NCBI GenBank assembly: GCA_035582835.1
Contig: JAYKAV010003361.1
Coordinates: 62,001 to 126,000, forward strand
Direction of reading: 5' to 3'
Origin: Phoebastria nigripes
Taxonomy: Eukaryota > Chordata > Aves > Procellariiformes > Diomedeidae
Length of the DNA stretch: 64,000 nt
The notes under the pieces were generated by a model. The model did not search any database, was not told where the DNA came from, and worked only from the letters and a program-made list of their open reading frames with translations. Position numbers and translations under genes: made by a program. How positions within the stretch are numbered: position 1 is the first letter of the stretch; every line of letters starts with the position of its first letter. Positions 1-10,450 of the stretch are shown here, piece after piece.

Positions 1-1487
1 AACTGAACTCTTTAATTTGAAAATATTGAAAGGAAAAATAACCACAACACAATTAGAGAGTGTATTCCTTCCTGTATTAGAAAGAAGAAAACAGAGCTTA
101 ATGAATATACCAAGCTCATACCAAAATCGCTTTCGTTACTTAAAGAACACCCAGAAGAGCAACATTTTGGTGTAAAATTAAAGACTTTTAAATTAATATA
201 CTGAATATCTAAAATCACTGAAAAGAAATTTGACAAGCGATGATAACTAAGAATTGGTGCTTTCAGGCCTTTTCTGGTTACATTTTTCTAGTGCCTATCA
301 TTACTTTACATTGAAATTTCATAAAGTNGTTCTACTATCTTCTGTATCCTTCTGTTGCAATGAATGAATGAAATTATTTAGGATGACTAAATAAGTAAAT
401 TGTGGAACACCAGACAGCTCAAAACAAATGTGACTATTGTTACAGTTTCTCAGAATTTTTAATCTCAGGATATAGAAAACTTGATCTTAAGATTTTATTC
501 TATCCAGAATTTCAAAAATCCATTAAACCAAGATTTTCAGTTATTCCACAATCTGTTTATATGGTGTTTCAACATAGGGAGGTAATAAAAAAAGGGTAAA
601 CTTTATCAGGTGGACTTTTCCTTAATGGAAAAATCATTAGAATTTGGACTAGATAGGTTCTGTTCACCTGAGATCAGGAACTAAATTTGCAAATTAAGGG
701 TCAATATGTCAAAACTTGTATCTAAAAATATAAATATGCACCTGGTAAGATTTTCAAAATTAGATACTCTGTCTCCTTTAAACCAATGCAAGCTCACCTG
801 ATTTTTTTTTTAAAAGCTTTCTGCCTCTGCCAGTCTTTAAATAACTTTTAATAGCAAGTCACTACATTCTTGGTTAATTACATGATTCTAAAAAAATGCA
901 AGTAAGAGAAAAATTTAGTTTACGTTTTGGAAGAAAAGTGAAAAAAAAACCTGTGCAAGTCAGTAGGTCAAATGTGAACTAAGAACTTTGAAAGAGAAGC
1001 TGTTTGTAATTATGAGGTTACCTATAAAAATAACATATTAAAAACACTTACTTCACTCCCTGACTGACCAGGCTCTTGTGTTCAAGCCTGCCTTTTGCTT
1101 AATCTTCTGATTGCACTCACACCAATATTTGCAATATCCTCTGCTAGGCGGGAAAATATTATCACATCTTGCAGAGGAAACACAGAACCTCTGCACACAA
1201 ATTTTGGCAGATTAAAATATTTCTCAGTTCATCTTTTGGTTTTGATTATGGCCCTTAAAATTTGCCTCCAGCTTTCTGGGTACCATTTTTGTTTCCATAA
1301 TCAATTGCAGACTCAAAAGCAAGCAAAACTTGGTTTTGCACTTTTAGCACTTTGGCTCCAGTCCTGCAAACATCTCTGTGCAGGTGGACCCACCCTGTTG
1401 AAATCACTAGCTCACTATAGTGTTATTTTAATCACTGTGCTTTCATTTTCTTCCATTTTTACCTTTGTATGGTCTTTTTTTTCCCAG
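1..1487. other. AT-rich non-coding stretch
   Basis: I see no gene, RNA or recognisable transposon here. The sequence is AT-rich, with short A and T runs and a few chance open frames, the longest being 136 codons at 1095-1505 on the plus strand. The last few dozen bases before 1488 form a pyrimidine-rich tract ending in TTTTCCCAG, which fits a splice acceptor for the candidate exon that follows. Confidence 0.6.
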
Positions 1488-1564
1488 AGAGATGGCTGCA
1501 ACTGAGGAAGATGGTAACAGAGAGGCAGCTGAGCCTATGCCAGGAGATGCAGAAAAGTTCATGG
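1488..1564 (+). CDS. Candidate coding exon (exon 2-like, start codon inside)
   Basis: I do not recognise this protein. A T-rich tract ending in CCCAG (AG at 1486-1487) is followed four bases later by an ATG at 1492 in good Kozak context (G at -3, G at +4). The frame from 1492 begins MAATEEDGNREAAEPMPGDA, an acidic, protein-like stretch. It reaches a possible donor at GG|GTAAAA (GT at 1565-1566). A second, stronger donor, AAA|GTGAGT (GT at 1590-1591), lies just before the in-frame stop at 1591-1593 and would give a 102-nt exon. The arrangement of acceptor, short leader, ATG and donor is typical of an exon 2 that follows a 5' UTR exon. No partner exon could be identified. Such combinations also occur by chance in 64 kb, so this is inference from splice signals and composition. 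Confidence 0.27.
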
Positions 1565-2069
1565 GTAAAATTTGCCAGATTACACCAAAGTGAGTTTTTC
1601 AGAGGTGTTAATCACCAGCTCCTGTGCACACACCTCACTCCCACAGAAATCTACTGACTAATCAGTGTAGCTGTCCTGAACTGTTTCAGGAACTGGAGGG
1701 CACTAAACAAAGGCCAGATGGGATTTGAGGTAGGACCACCTCCACTACCACCCTCTCTGCTACACTACTGTACTGCAGATTACTCCCTCTGCAGCAGAGT
1801 CAGAAGTGAGTGTCTACCTATGTGTCCCACTGCCACAATTCACAGACTCTTGTAGTTGTAAAAAACCCACCTAAACTGTCAGGCTAAGTGAACATGAATT
1901 GTATAAATCTCCCTTTCCCCCATAGCTACCAAGAGGAGACAAGTTTGAGCAGAGGAGCATGGAGCTACACCCTTGCACACCTAGAATCATAAAATCATAG
2001 AATCATTAAGGTTGGAAAAGACCTCTAAGATCATCAAGTCCAACCGTCAACCCAACACCACCATGCCCA

Positions 2070-3119
2070 CTAAACCATGTCCCTAAGCGCCTCATCTACA
2101 CGTCTTTTAAACACTTCCAGGGATGGTGACTCCACCACTTCCCTGGGCAGCCTGGTCCAATGCTTAACCACTCTTTCAGNAAAGAAATTTTTCCTAATGT
2201 CCAGTCTAAACCTCCCCTGGCGCAACTTGAGGCCATTTCCTCTCGTCCTATCCCTAGTTGCTTGGCAGAAGAGACCAACACCCACCTTGCTGCAACCTCC
2301 TTTCAGGTAGTCGTAGAGAGCGATAAGGTCTCCCCTGAGCCTCCTCTTCTTCAGACTAAACAGTCCCAGTTCCCTCAGCCGCTCCTCATAAGACTTGCTC
2401 TCCAGACCCTTCACCAGCTTCGTTGCCCTTCTCTGGACACGCTCCAGCACCTCAATGTCCTTCTTGTAGTGAGGGGCCCAAAACTGAACACAGTAGTCGA
2501 GGTGCGGCCTCACCAGTGCCGAGTACAGGGGCACAATCACCTCCCTACTCCTGCTGGCCACACTATTTCTGATACAGGCCAGGATGCCATTGGCCTTCTT
2601 GGCCACCTGGGCACACTGCNGGCTCATATTCAGCCGGCTGTCAACCAGCACCCCCAGGTCCTTTTCCGACGGGCAGCTTTCCAGCCACTCTTCCCCAAGC
2701 CTGTAGCGTTGCATGGGGTTGTTATGGCCAAAGTGCAGGACCCGGCACTTGGCCTTGCTGAACCTCATGCAGTTGGCCTCAGCCCATTGATCCAGCCTGT
2801 CCAGGTCCCTCTGCAGAGCCTTCCTACCCTCGAGCAGATCGACACTCCTGCCCAGCTTGGTGTCATCTGCAAACTTACTGAGGGAGCACTCAATCCCCTC
2901 GTCCAGATCGTTAATAAAGATATTGAACAAGACCGGCCCCAAAACGGAGCCCTGGGGCACACTGCTCGTGACCGGCTGCCAAGTGGACTTCGCTCCATTC
3001 ACCACAACTCTCTGGGCCCGGCCGTCCAGCCAGTTTTTTACCCAGCAAAGAGTACACCCATCCAAGCCATGAGCAGCCAGTTTCTCCAGTAGAATGCTGT
3101 GGGGAACAGCATCAAAAAC
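2070..3119 (-). pseudogene. CR1 ORF2 fragment, reverse transcriptase C-terminal half
   Basis: CR1 ORF2 normally encodes an AP-type endonuclease followed by a reverse transcriptase that performs target-primed reverse transcription in the nucleus. Only the RT palm from FDAVPH onward and the C-terminal region remain. The frame is open for about 350 codons without a stop. Visible motifs are [20 protein letters not shown] (RT block B'), the catalytic FADD at about 2862-2873 (block C), and the conserved tail with [17 protein letters not shown] and [16 protein letters not shown]. The endonuclease and the RT segment with the first catalytic aspartate (block A) are absent, so it cannot be active. There is no proper start codon. 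Right of 3119 the sequence switches directly to the region downstream of ORF1. Confidence 0.9.
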
Positions 3120-3260
3120 ATTTCAAATGTGCTCCAATGTACTCAGCACATTGTGGAGCAGACTAAAAGACCTCGCTAGCACACCATGCCGCAAACATTG
3201 GCATGCCACCCCATGGCTTATCACTACCGAGTCTGGTTTTATCCCTTTCCCCCTTCAAAT

Positions 3261-4260
3261 CTAGTTTAAATCTCTTTCAGTGAGCCCTGCTAACTCTCGT
3301 GCAAAGATCCTTTTCCACCTTTGAGACAGGTGTACCCCATCTGTCACCGGCAGGCCTGGTATCATGTAGACCGACCCCTGATCAAAAAACCCAAAATTCT
3401 GCCAGTGACACCAGACTCGGAGCCAGGTATTGATCAGCTGAGTCTTCCTGTTTATTCCAACATCATTCCCTGCAACTGGAAGGATAGAGGAAAAAACCGC
3501 TTGTGCTCCTGATCCTTTAACCAGTCATCCCAAGGTCCTGAATCTCTTTTGGTTGACCTTGGACTTCTTATTGCAGCTTTGTTGCTGCCTACATGAAAGA
3601 GCAATAATGGATAATAATCTGAGGGCTGTACCAGGCTAGGAAGTTTTCTCTTCACATCTTAACCTTGGCCCCAGGGGGACAGCTGACTTCCCTAAGAAGT
3701 GGGTACGGTTGGCATATTGGGCCTTCTGTTCCCCTCAGAAGAGAGTCTCCCATGACAATAACCCATCTTTTTCTTTATGTAAGTGGTTTTGATGCGGAGC
3801 ATAGGCCAACTTAACCTTGGTGACACCTCCAACCTAGACNGACCATTGTCCTCATTATTGTTTGGTTCCACTTGCAGAGCCTTGTACCTGTTGTACCTGG
3901 GAAGGTGGGGTGTTCATGGAGACATGCCTTTGCGCTGGGCAGGAACTTGTCGCCATTGCCCCCTATCCCTTAAGTCACGGCGTTCTGCTGGATGGAGAGN
4001 GGATAGGGAATCCTCTGTATCGTGTCTCCTGTCTGCCTGACAGGCCTGTCCCAGGGAAGGTAGGGTGCGGTTCCAGTAGTCAATCTCCCTCTCAGACTCC
4101 CTGATACTCCTCCACCCGCTCACCTCCTCCCGGAGCTCTGCCGCTAAGCGGAGGAGTTCCTCTACCTGGGCGCACCTCCCACCGCTGTGCTCGCTGCTGC
4201 TGGCCGGTACTGGCGTAAAAACAGGGCACAGCCTGCAGCCTGGCACCTGGGTAGCCCCAT
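3261..4260 (-). pseudogene. CR1 ORF1 remnant (zinc finger/coiled coil plus GDSL esterase)
   Basis: CR1 ORF1 encodes a nucleic-acid-binding protein with an N-terminal zinc-finger/coiled-coil part and, in many avian copies, a C-terminal GDSL-type esterase domain. An ATG at 4260 fits the start. A coiled-coil segment with QVEELLRLAAELREEVS followed by SIRESEREIDYW reads in another frame just downstream, so an early frameshift is present. The esterase part shows MGDSLLRGTEGP (GDSL codons at 3739-3750), then DYYPLLLFHVGSN, then WCHWQNFGFFDQGSVY and DGVHLSQ, ending at a TAG at 3261-3263. Several frame changes and stops separate these blocks, for example a stop shortly after the GDSL block. The gene is dead. 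The domain assignment rests on known CR1 ORF1 architecture and is strong. Confidence 0.8.
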
Positions 4261-4673
4261 CGGAGCTCTGTCTGGGAAGCTGCGTCAGTCGCGGCGGGTG
4301 CAGAGTTGAGAGAGGACGCGGCCTCCTGCCGGGTGGGTGCCCTTGCGCCCTGACGGAGCCGGCAGAGCTACAGCGTCCCTCCCCCGCGAGCTGCCGCGCC
4401 GCTCACAGCGCTCCTCCTCGCCCGCGCTCCCCAGGGGGTGTTTTATAGGTGGGGGCGTTGGCCGCGGTTGCTCCTGGCCCCGCCCAGATCTCGTCAGCCG
4501 CCGTCGCGGGAGCGGCGGGCTGCTGGCGGGTCTGTCGGTTCCTCAGAGGTTCCCGCGGTTGAGGAAACTCCCTGGTGCACCGCGCTAGCGCGNTCCGCTG
4601 CGGGTCCTGCCGGCACCGGAGCTGCTCGCCTGGGCGAGTGCTAGTTTCGGTTACACCTCGTTTGCGTTTAAAT
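4261..4673 (-). promoter_or_regulatory. GC-rich CR1 5' region with TATA-like box
   Basis: This stretch is very GC- and CpG-rich compared with the rest of the window and lies immediately 5' of the CR1 ORF1 start. On the minus strand it holds a TATAAAA sequence (plus-strand TTTTATA at 4441-4447), about 180 bases upstream of the ORF1 ATG, plus a GGGCGGGGCC box resembling an Sp1 site near 4475-4485. Position and composition fit the LINE's internal promoter and 5' UTR. In isolation it would look like a gene CpG island, so it should not be read as a host promoter without transcript support. Confidence 0.6.
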
Positions 4674-5012
4674 CTTCACCACGGGCTCAGGGGAATCTCT
4701 GCTCCGGCGCCTGGAGCACCTCCTCCCCCTCCTTCTTCACTGACCTCGGCGTCTGCAGGGCTGTTTTTCTCACGCATTCCCACTCCTCTCTCCCAGCTGC
4801 TCTTGTCCAGCAGTTTTTAACCTTTCTTAAATATGTTATCACAGAGGCGCTACCAACACCGCTGATGGGCTCAGTTTGGCCAGCAGCGGGTCCGTCTTGG
4901 AGCCTGCTGGAGCTGGCTTCGTCAGACATAGGGGCAGCTTCTGGCATCTTCTCACAGAAGCCACCCCTGCAGCCCCTTCGCTACCAAAATCTTGCCACGC
5001 AAACCCAATACG
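4674..5012 (-). mobile_element. Fragment of an avian LTR-like repeat
   Basis: On the minus strand the segment reads GTGGCAAGGTTTTGGTAGCG, then GGCTTCTGTGAGAAGATGCC, then GATAACATATTTAAGAAAGG, and stops at GCCCGTGGTGAAG near 4674, where it meets the CR1 5' end. I recognise this order of blocks from a dispersed repeat common in bird genomes that behaves like the 5' part of an endogenous-retrovirus LTR. That assignment is from memory, and I cannot name the family. No coding capacity is present. The boundary near 5012 is where the familiar sequence ends. Confidence 0.5.
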
Positions 5013-8000
5013 GTAACGTAAATGCTGCAGGAGAGCAGGCGTCGCTCCTACTCTCCCAGCCTCCGCCTCCAGGCACGGGGGCTGGGGTGTCCAAGCTCTT
5101 TGAGCAGCTGCCAGGCTGCAGGTCCTGAACATCATTAGAAAAAAATATTCAGGCACAATAAAAGCATCAACATTTATTAGCTTAAATGCTAATGCTAGCT
5201 GTTGGAAGAGCACAGTCTGTGTGAGGTTATTACCCAGACAGGCTTAAAGATGTCTTTGGATCAAGGTGCCGTCCTTGTTACTCCTGTTTGGATCGAGACA
5301 TAACTCCTGGGCTATCTCCATTTGTTTCACTGATAATAGACATTACAGACAGCTTCACTAGGTCTCTTCCTATTAATACTCATATGAATCTGTAGTTTAC
5401 AACATTTTGGAGCTAAAGCTCAGCTGGTTACAGATTGCTTTCCAAGTTAAGAGATGCGATTACAACACCTAGTTGACCTTGGCTGTTTAGGAATTCTGTG
5501 ATAGGCTTTTAAATACACAGTTTCAGAGGGGTGGAAGAATTAAAGGACTCAGTCAAAGCAATTGTGTGGATCATGATGAATGCACTGGTGGAATGACTTT
5601 GAAAGTGTAAACTCTTGAACTGAGCCTAGAAATTCTTTTAACTGTGGTTTATATAAACATTTCACATCCTGCTCCATAGCAAACCTGTGCCCCCACTATG
5701 CTAAGATAAGATTAACTTATAGTGCTTGGAAGTATGCAGAAATTGTTTAACATATAACCTTATAGCATGTTTTTACTCCTTTTTAGCAGAACATTTACAT
5801 TTTATCTGAAGAAAAAGTAATATCCTGTTGTAACAACATTAAAGGCTTGTTGGAAACTTTAATAAAGCAAATATAATACTGGCAAAGGTTTATACTAAAA
5901 TATGGCATTTAATTGGCTCAGCCTCATGATAGCAGCAGCAAAGCTATTGTTATGTTCTCAACCACCATTTATATGTGCTGTTATATTAATCACTGCCCTC
6001 CAGCTTGCTGCCCTTCCACTGAAGCAAGAAAATTGTCTGCTTAAAGAGGAAGAGGGATAGGAGGCAGGAGTGGGAGGGACAGAATTTAATGGTTTTCTGG
6101 TTAAGACCTGAGACTGAAAGGCAGGTGATCTGGGCCAAGAATTTCAACAAAAGTAGATTCCAGATTCAGGCATCTTAAATCCGTCCAAGCCCTTCTCCCT
6201 AGTATTTCCTGTTGACTGGCTCTGGGCCGCAGGAGGTGCCCTGCCAATAGAAAACACCAGGCACAGAGAATTGGGTGGAATTTAGGATGTGTGAATGGGA
6301 GCCAATGCCTATATACAGTCATAGAAACGCAGTCATGTTGCCATTTTAAAATCACTTCAAAGACCCCACACAGTCATAGGAACCTAATTTTAAGTAAGTT
6401 GGCTTGCCTTTTTTTTTTTTTCTTCACAGATCTTTTGGTTTACTGCAATGAGAACTGCACCACATACAATTATTCTGAAAATTCACAGCTTTTGAAAAAC
6501 AGTACAATAACAGAATTCTAGCATACTGCTTGGTTTGCTCTGGAGTAAGCTCAAAGGAAAAGTTGTTCTTAACAGAAAAATTATGCTTGTCAGTTTAAAT
6601 CTTTCACTGATTTTTGTCCTGTGGAGATATGTGTTATACCAAGAGAGCCAAATGGTCCTCTCCAAGCAAAAAGGTTGTCTGTGGAGCCTTGACTTTCATA
6701 AATTAAGGGAAGCCACTTTTCCTGGAAAATGCAAAATATGTAGGAGGTGAAGGAAGGAATTGAATATATTTATAGCAACATACTCCTACTTTCAACAGCA
6801 ATTAAAAACTATTAAAAAAAAAAAAAAAAAGCCAGAGGTATTTTGCCCTTTTACAACATCAGAAAGCTCTGTGCCTTTCAAGATTAGGTTAAGTCAGACA
6901 TTTCCATGTATATTCAGATTATATCATTTATTTGGGGAAAACTATCTTCTTGCTATCTGTATAATCTCTTGTTGTCTTATTTCCATTCTGCACAAAACAT
7001 CAGCTCTGATACCTCATTTCTTGATCCTTCCAGGAGCACATCTATGTCTTTTGGTACCATTAGGAACCACCACAGCACATTCCTCTCTCATTAAGGGTCT
7101 GATCCAAATTGCACTACCTTGCATATCAGCCACTTGGCTTCCAGAAGCCTTGTGTCAGACTTCAGTTTGCATCAAAATGCTTACCATATCTGCCAGCCCA
7201 CCTGGAAATACATGAACAGACCACATTCAGGAGGACCTTATTTCTCTCAACTTTTAAACGAACGATCAAAAAACCCCATTGTTAACGTAATCCCTTAAGG
7301 AACACAGGGATTTAAATGAAGTAAGTAAGTGCATAAATGGCAATGTGAATGATGATATATTATTAGCAGAACATCTCAAGCACACTGTGATTCAAATGTG
7401 GGTTGCAACTAGCAAAAGGAAGAGGCAGAAATAGAACCACATGCATTTAGTTCTGTCTGTCCGCAACCCTGAATGGAGGATGACTGCAGGAGCCTTAACT
7501 CAGCTTGTACATCTTGTCTTAGTTCTAATTTAAGCACAACTATTTCTGACGCCATCTGCATTCAGGATTAGAAGTAGACAATGTACTAAATTGGAAATTT
7601 GTAAATCCTGGAGGAGTAATGTGCCTTCAGTTGCATCCTATCCCAATCTTCTGTGCCTTGTTCCCACCAAGGGGGTGATGGACTTTTGCGTTCATTTACA
7701 TTGCCAGTCTAAAAACACCATGACTACCCAGAACAGAGAAATTCCGCTCAGTGGGCCACCCAAATGGTGAATTTTGGCCACCCAGGCTCTTGCAGGTTAG
7801 TGAGATCCTAGAACTCCTCCATAGAGTTAGACCATATGAAGAATTACAGCTCTGCTACATATGCCCTCCACAATGATGGCTTTGGGAGTCCAACTAATGG
7901 GATAGCGTCACCATAATTTATATATATCATTAACCCCTGTGTCATGAGAACCTAAGTTTTCTTGCCAATTACAATTATCCTAATTAAGAAGCATATATCA

Positions 8001-9857
8001 GGCTAATTATTACCCTACTTTAGTGTCTGAAATAATCCTGCCTTTGGTCTCATGCCCAAAAGTCTGAAGAAACTGACTGCAAGTTAAAAAAATACTCCAA
8101 AAACCTCAATATGCCAGTTGTAGCTGGGCCAAGCAATGACTAATAGGGACAATGTCTGCAAGGATTCTGAGTGCATAAACACCAAGGAAAGATAGCTGAG
8201 TTATATTGGGTGGTCCAAAGAGGTATTAGCAACAAAAGAGGAAGGATGTAAAACAAAAAAATCAAGTTCAATTACCACCAATTGCCCTGTTATTAAAAGC
8301 AGCAACTGCTTCTCCAAAGACTGGGGAATGCAGTTTGTAATGGGCAGATACAATCATAATTTGAACTNGAGATTTAAGAGGGAGCAAACCTAGGGCTTGT
8401 TCTTTCCCTCCCTCCATCCCCACTTGAGAACATTCTTCCATGAGCAGGCGTTAGGAAAAGCGAGACACCAGAGGTGAGCAGCTGGCAGATCATGGGGCCT
8501 CCCATTCGGTGGGATTCCCACTCAAAATGAAGTGAGAGCCATGAGGGTCTAATGGAGAAAAAATGGGCCCACTGAACTTTTGGTCTGGTTTCTGTCCTTC
8601 CCTCAGATATTCTACAAGGTTTTACATGTAATCTTTTTTTTCATCTGACCTAAGTCCTTTGGTGCACAGCCTCAGATGAAAGGCATTATCAAAATCTTCA
8701 AAAAAACATAGTGTTTGGAATACTTCAATTTCTGGGCAGAAGAACTGAGTGAATCTGATTTATAATTAATTGGGAAACTTCAAATGAAACAAGATTTTTG
8801 GACTGTTTCTGTCTGTATCAGGATTAAACCAAATTAATCTTTTCATGAAAAAAGGAAAAAAACCCATCTCCTCCCAATTGCCTTTCTCACCTCCAAAAAA
8901 TGGAATAGCTCCAGAAAGAAAGAGTTCCTTAAGATATATTTGATCAGTACCAATGCAAGACAACATACTTGAAGTCCACAGTTTGTATCTACAGAGAAGG
9001 AGAATCTGTTTTGGAAGTCACTGATTTAGAGAAGGCCTTGTACTGTCATCAATTGAGAGTATCATCCCAAGGTAGTGATATAAAGGACTACTCGATTCTT
9101 GGTTATTTAAAAAGAAAAATGTGCAATAGAAGGAGAAAATTCTTGACACATCGGTACAATCAAAATTAGGATACTATGCCATTTCTAGTTCTGGTACCCA
9201 AACTTAAAGTAGAGTATGGAAACGTTGACGAGCTGGGGAAAAAAAAAGAACAACATAAAAATGATAGAGAAACTAGAAAACAGTCATTATGATATGATAT
9301 TCAGTATATCTAGATCATCAAAGAGAAAGTTAAGGGATAATCCAAATCCTGCATATAGATCCTTGCACATCTATTATGGGAAGGTTGGTGTGTTTATTCG
9401 GGCTGAAAAAATGTATACTGAGTAAGATTTTAATATAACCAGAACATAAAAGATAGTGAACATAATTTAAATTGGAATAGAGAGAAGAGATGAAGTCACC
9501 AATTCTTGGAGTTTTTATTATTATATAAATCTTTCTTAAATGTGCTTTCATCAATGTTTTGTGAGAAGTTTTGCAGCTCATGAGTGTAGGCTGTTGGTCT
9601 GCACAGTCATATTTGAGCTTGGATTCACTAAATCCCACACTTTAACACTCCTTTCATGGAGGAGCTGTTCCTCCTGGTAACTGTAAGTTAATGAAGTCTC
9701 AGCCTTTAACGTTTCAGTTCATTGGCTGGTAAGTTAGAGAAGATATATTTTCCCAAGTGTTTTTCATGAATGCCATGATCAACAGATGATAAGGTTTTTT
9801 CTGTCTTCATCAACACTTAGTTGGCAACTTGTCTAAGGTAATGCAAAGAATTCTTTC
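5013..9857. other. AT-rich non-coding stretch
   Basis: No gene, RNA or confident transposon was recognised. A pure A run lies near 6813-6830 and a T run with TTCTTCACAG near 6410-6429, which resembles an acceptor but is followed only by unremarkable short frames. The open frames here (up to 151 codons at 6760-7215) have low-complexity starts and no family resemblance. Confidence 0.5.
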
Positions 9858-10099
9858 CCTGGTGTCCTGGTTTCAGCTGGGATAGAGTTAATTTTCTTCC
9901 TAGTAGTTGGTATAGTGCTGTGTTTTGGATTTAGTATGAGAATAATGTTGATAACATGCTGATGTTTTTAGTTGTTGCTAAGTAGTCTACTAGACAAGGA
10001 CTTTTCAGCTTCCCATACTCTGCCAGGTGCACAAGAAGCTGGGAGGGAGCATAGCCAGGACAGCTAACCCAACTGGCCAACGGGGTATTCCATACTATG

Positions 10100-10107
10100 T
10101 GACGTCA
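10100..10107 (+). promoter_or_regulatory. Perfect CRE palindrome in LTR
   Basis: TGACGTCA, the cAMP-response-element consensus, lies 10 bp upstream of the LTR TATA box, the normal place for an activator site in an LTR U3 region. The related LTR at 46575-47171 has the same site with one unresolved base. Confidence 0.65.
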
Positions 10108-10116
10108 TGCTCAGCA

Positions 10117-10122
10117 TATAAA
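10117..10122 (+). promoter_or_regulatory. LTR TATA box
   Basis: TATAAA within CATATAAAGC, mid-LTR and just downstream of the CRE, marks the expected U3 core promoter. Transcription would start roughly 25-30 bp further right. Confidence 0.65.
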
Positions 10123-10304
10123 GCTGGGGAAAGAAGAAGGAAGGGGGGTGGACGTTCACAGTGATGGCGTTTGTCTTCCCGAGTAACCGTTACGTATGAT
10201 GGAGCCCTGCTTTCCTGGAGATGGCTGAACACCTGCCTACCGATGGGAAGTAGTAATGAATTCCTTGTTTTGCTTTGCTTGCGTGCGCGGCTTTTGCTTT
10301 ACCT

Positions 10305-10310
10305 ATTAAA
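10305..10310 (+). terminator. LTR polyadenylation signal
   Basis: ATTAAA in TACCTATTAAACTGTC is about 190 bp downstream of the TATA box, in the position of the R-region poly(A) signal. The reverse-oriented LTR carries the same block at about 46702-46707. Confidence 0.55.
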
Positions 10311-10450
10311 CTGTCTTTATCTCAACCCATGAGTTTTCTCACTTTTAGTCTTCCAATTCTCTCCCCCATCCCAGTGGGGGGAGAGTGAGCGAGCGGCTGT
10401 GTGGTGCTTAGTTGCTGGCTGGGGTTAAACCACAACTACCAGACACCTGG

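Larger units (their letters stand above)
1984..4673 (-). mobile_element. CR1 LINE, 5' region retained, internally deleted
   Basis: The element runs right to left. Its 3' end at 1984 shows repeats of the AATCATAGAATCAT type and the GGTTGGAAAAGACCTC block, which is the reverse complement of a CR1 3' end. Going 5'-ward it has a reverse transcriptase C-terminal half (2070-3119), a decayed ORF1 (about 3261-4260) and a GC-rich, CpG-rich leader (about 4261-4673). Full-length avian CR1 is about 4.5 kb and most copies are heavily 5'-truncated. This one is about 2.7 kb because the start of ORF2 (endonuclease plus the N-terminal part of the RT) is missing at a junction near 3120. The 5' boundary near 4673 is set by the change to a different repeat. 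Isolated N calls lie at 2180, 2620, 3840, 4000 and 4593. CR1 identity is firm; the exact 5' end is inferred. Confidence 0.9.
9858..10450 (+). mobile_element. Solo LTR of an avian endogenous retrovirus, with 5-bp target duplication
   Basis: The LTR proper is 9863-10445 (583 bp). It starts TGTCCTGGTTTCAGCTGGGA and ends CCAGACA, so it has TG...CA termini. Identical CCTGG flanks lie at 9858-9862 and 10446-10450, a perfect 5-bp target-site duplication. That length is typical of class III (ERVL-like) elements. Inside are a CRE, a TATA box and an ATTAAA signal in the expected order. No retroviral gene lies on either side, so this is a solo LTR left by LTR-LTR recombination. The 3' end departs from the usual form by about eight extra bases (AACTACCA) between CCAC and the terminal GACA. 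The family appears again, inverted, at 46575-47171. Confidence 0.88.

Noticed and set aside
2160..3092. 310-codon plus-strand open frame
   Set aside because: It lies antisense to the CR1 reverse transcriptase and exists only because the RT frame constrains codons on the other strand.
4337..5213. Several GC-rich open frames on both strands (81-124 codons) around the first CpG-rich region
   Set aside because: They fall in the CR1 5' region and the LTR-like fragment, and few stops are expected at this GC content. No domains were recognised.
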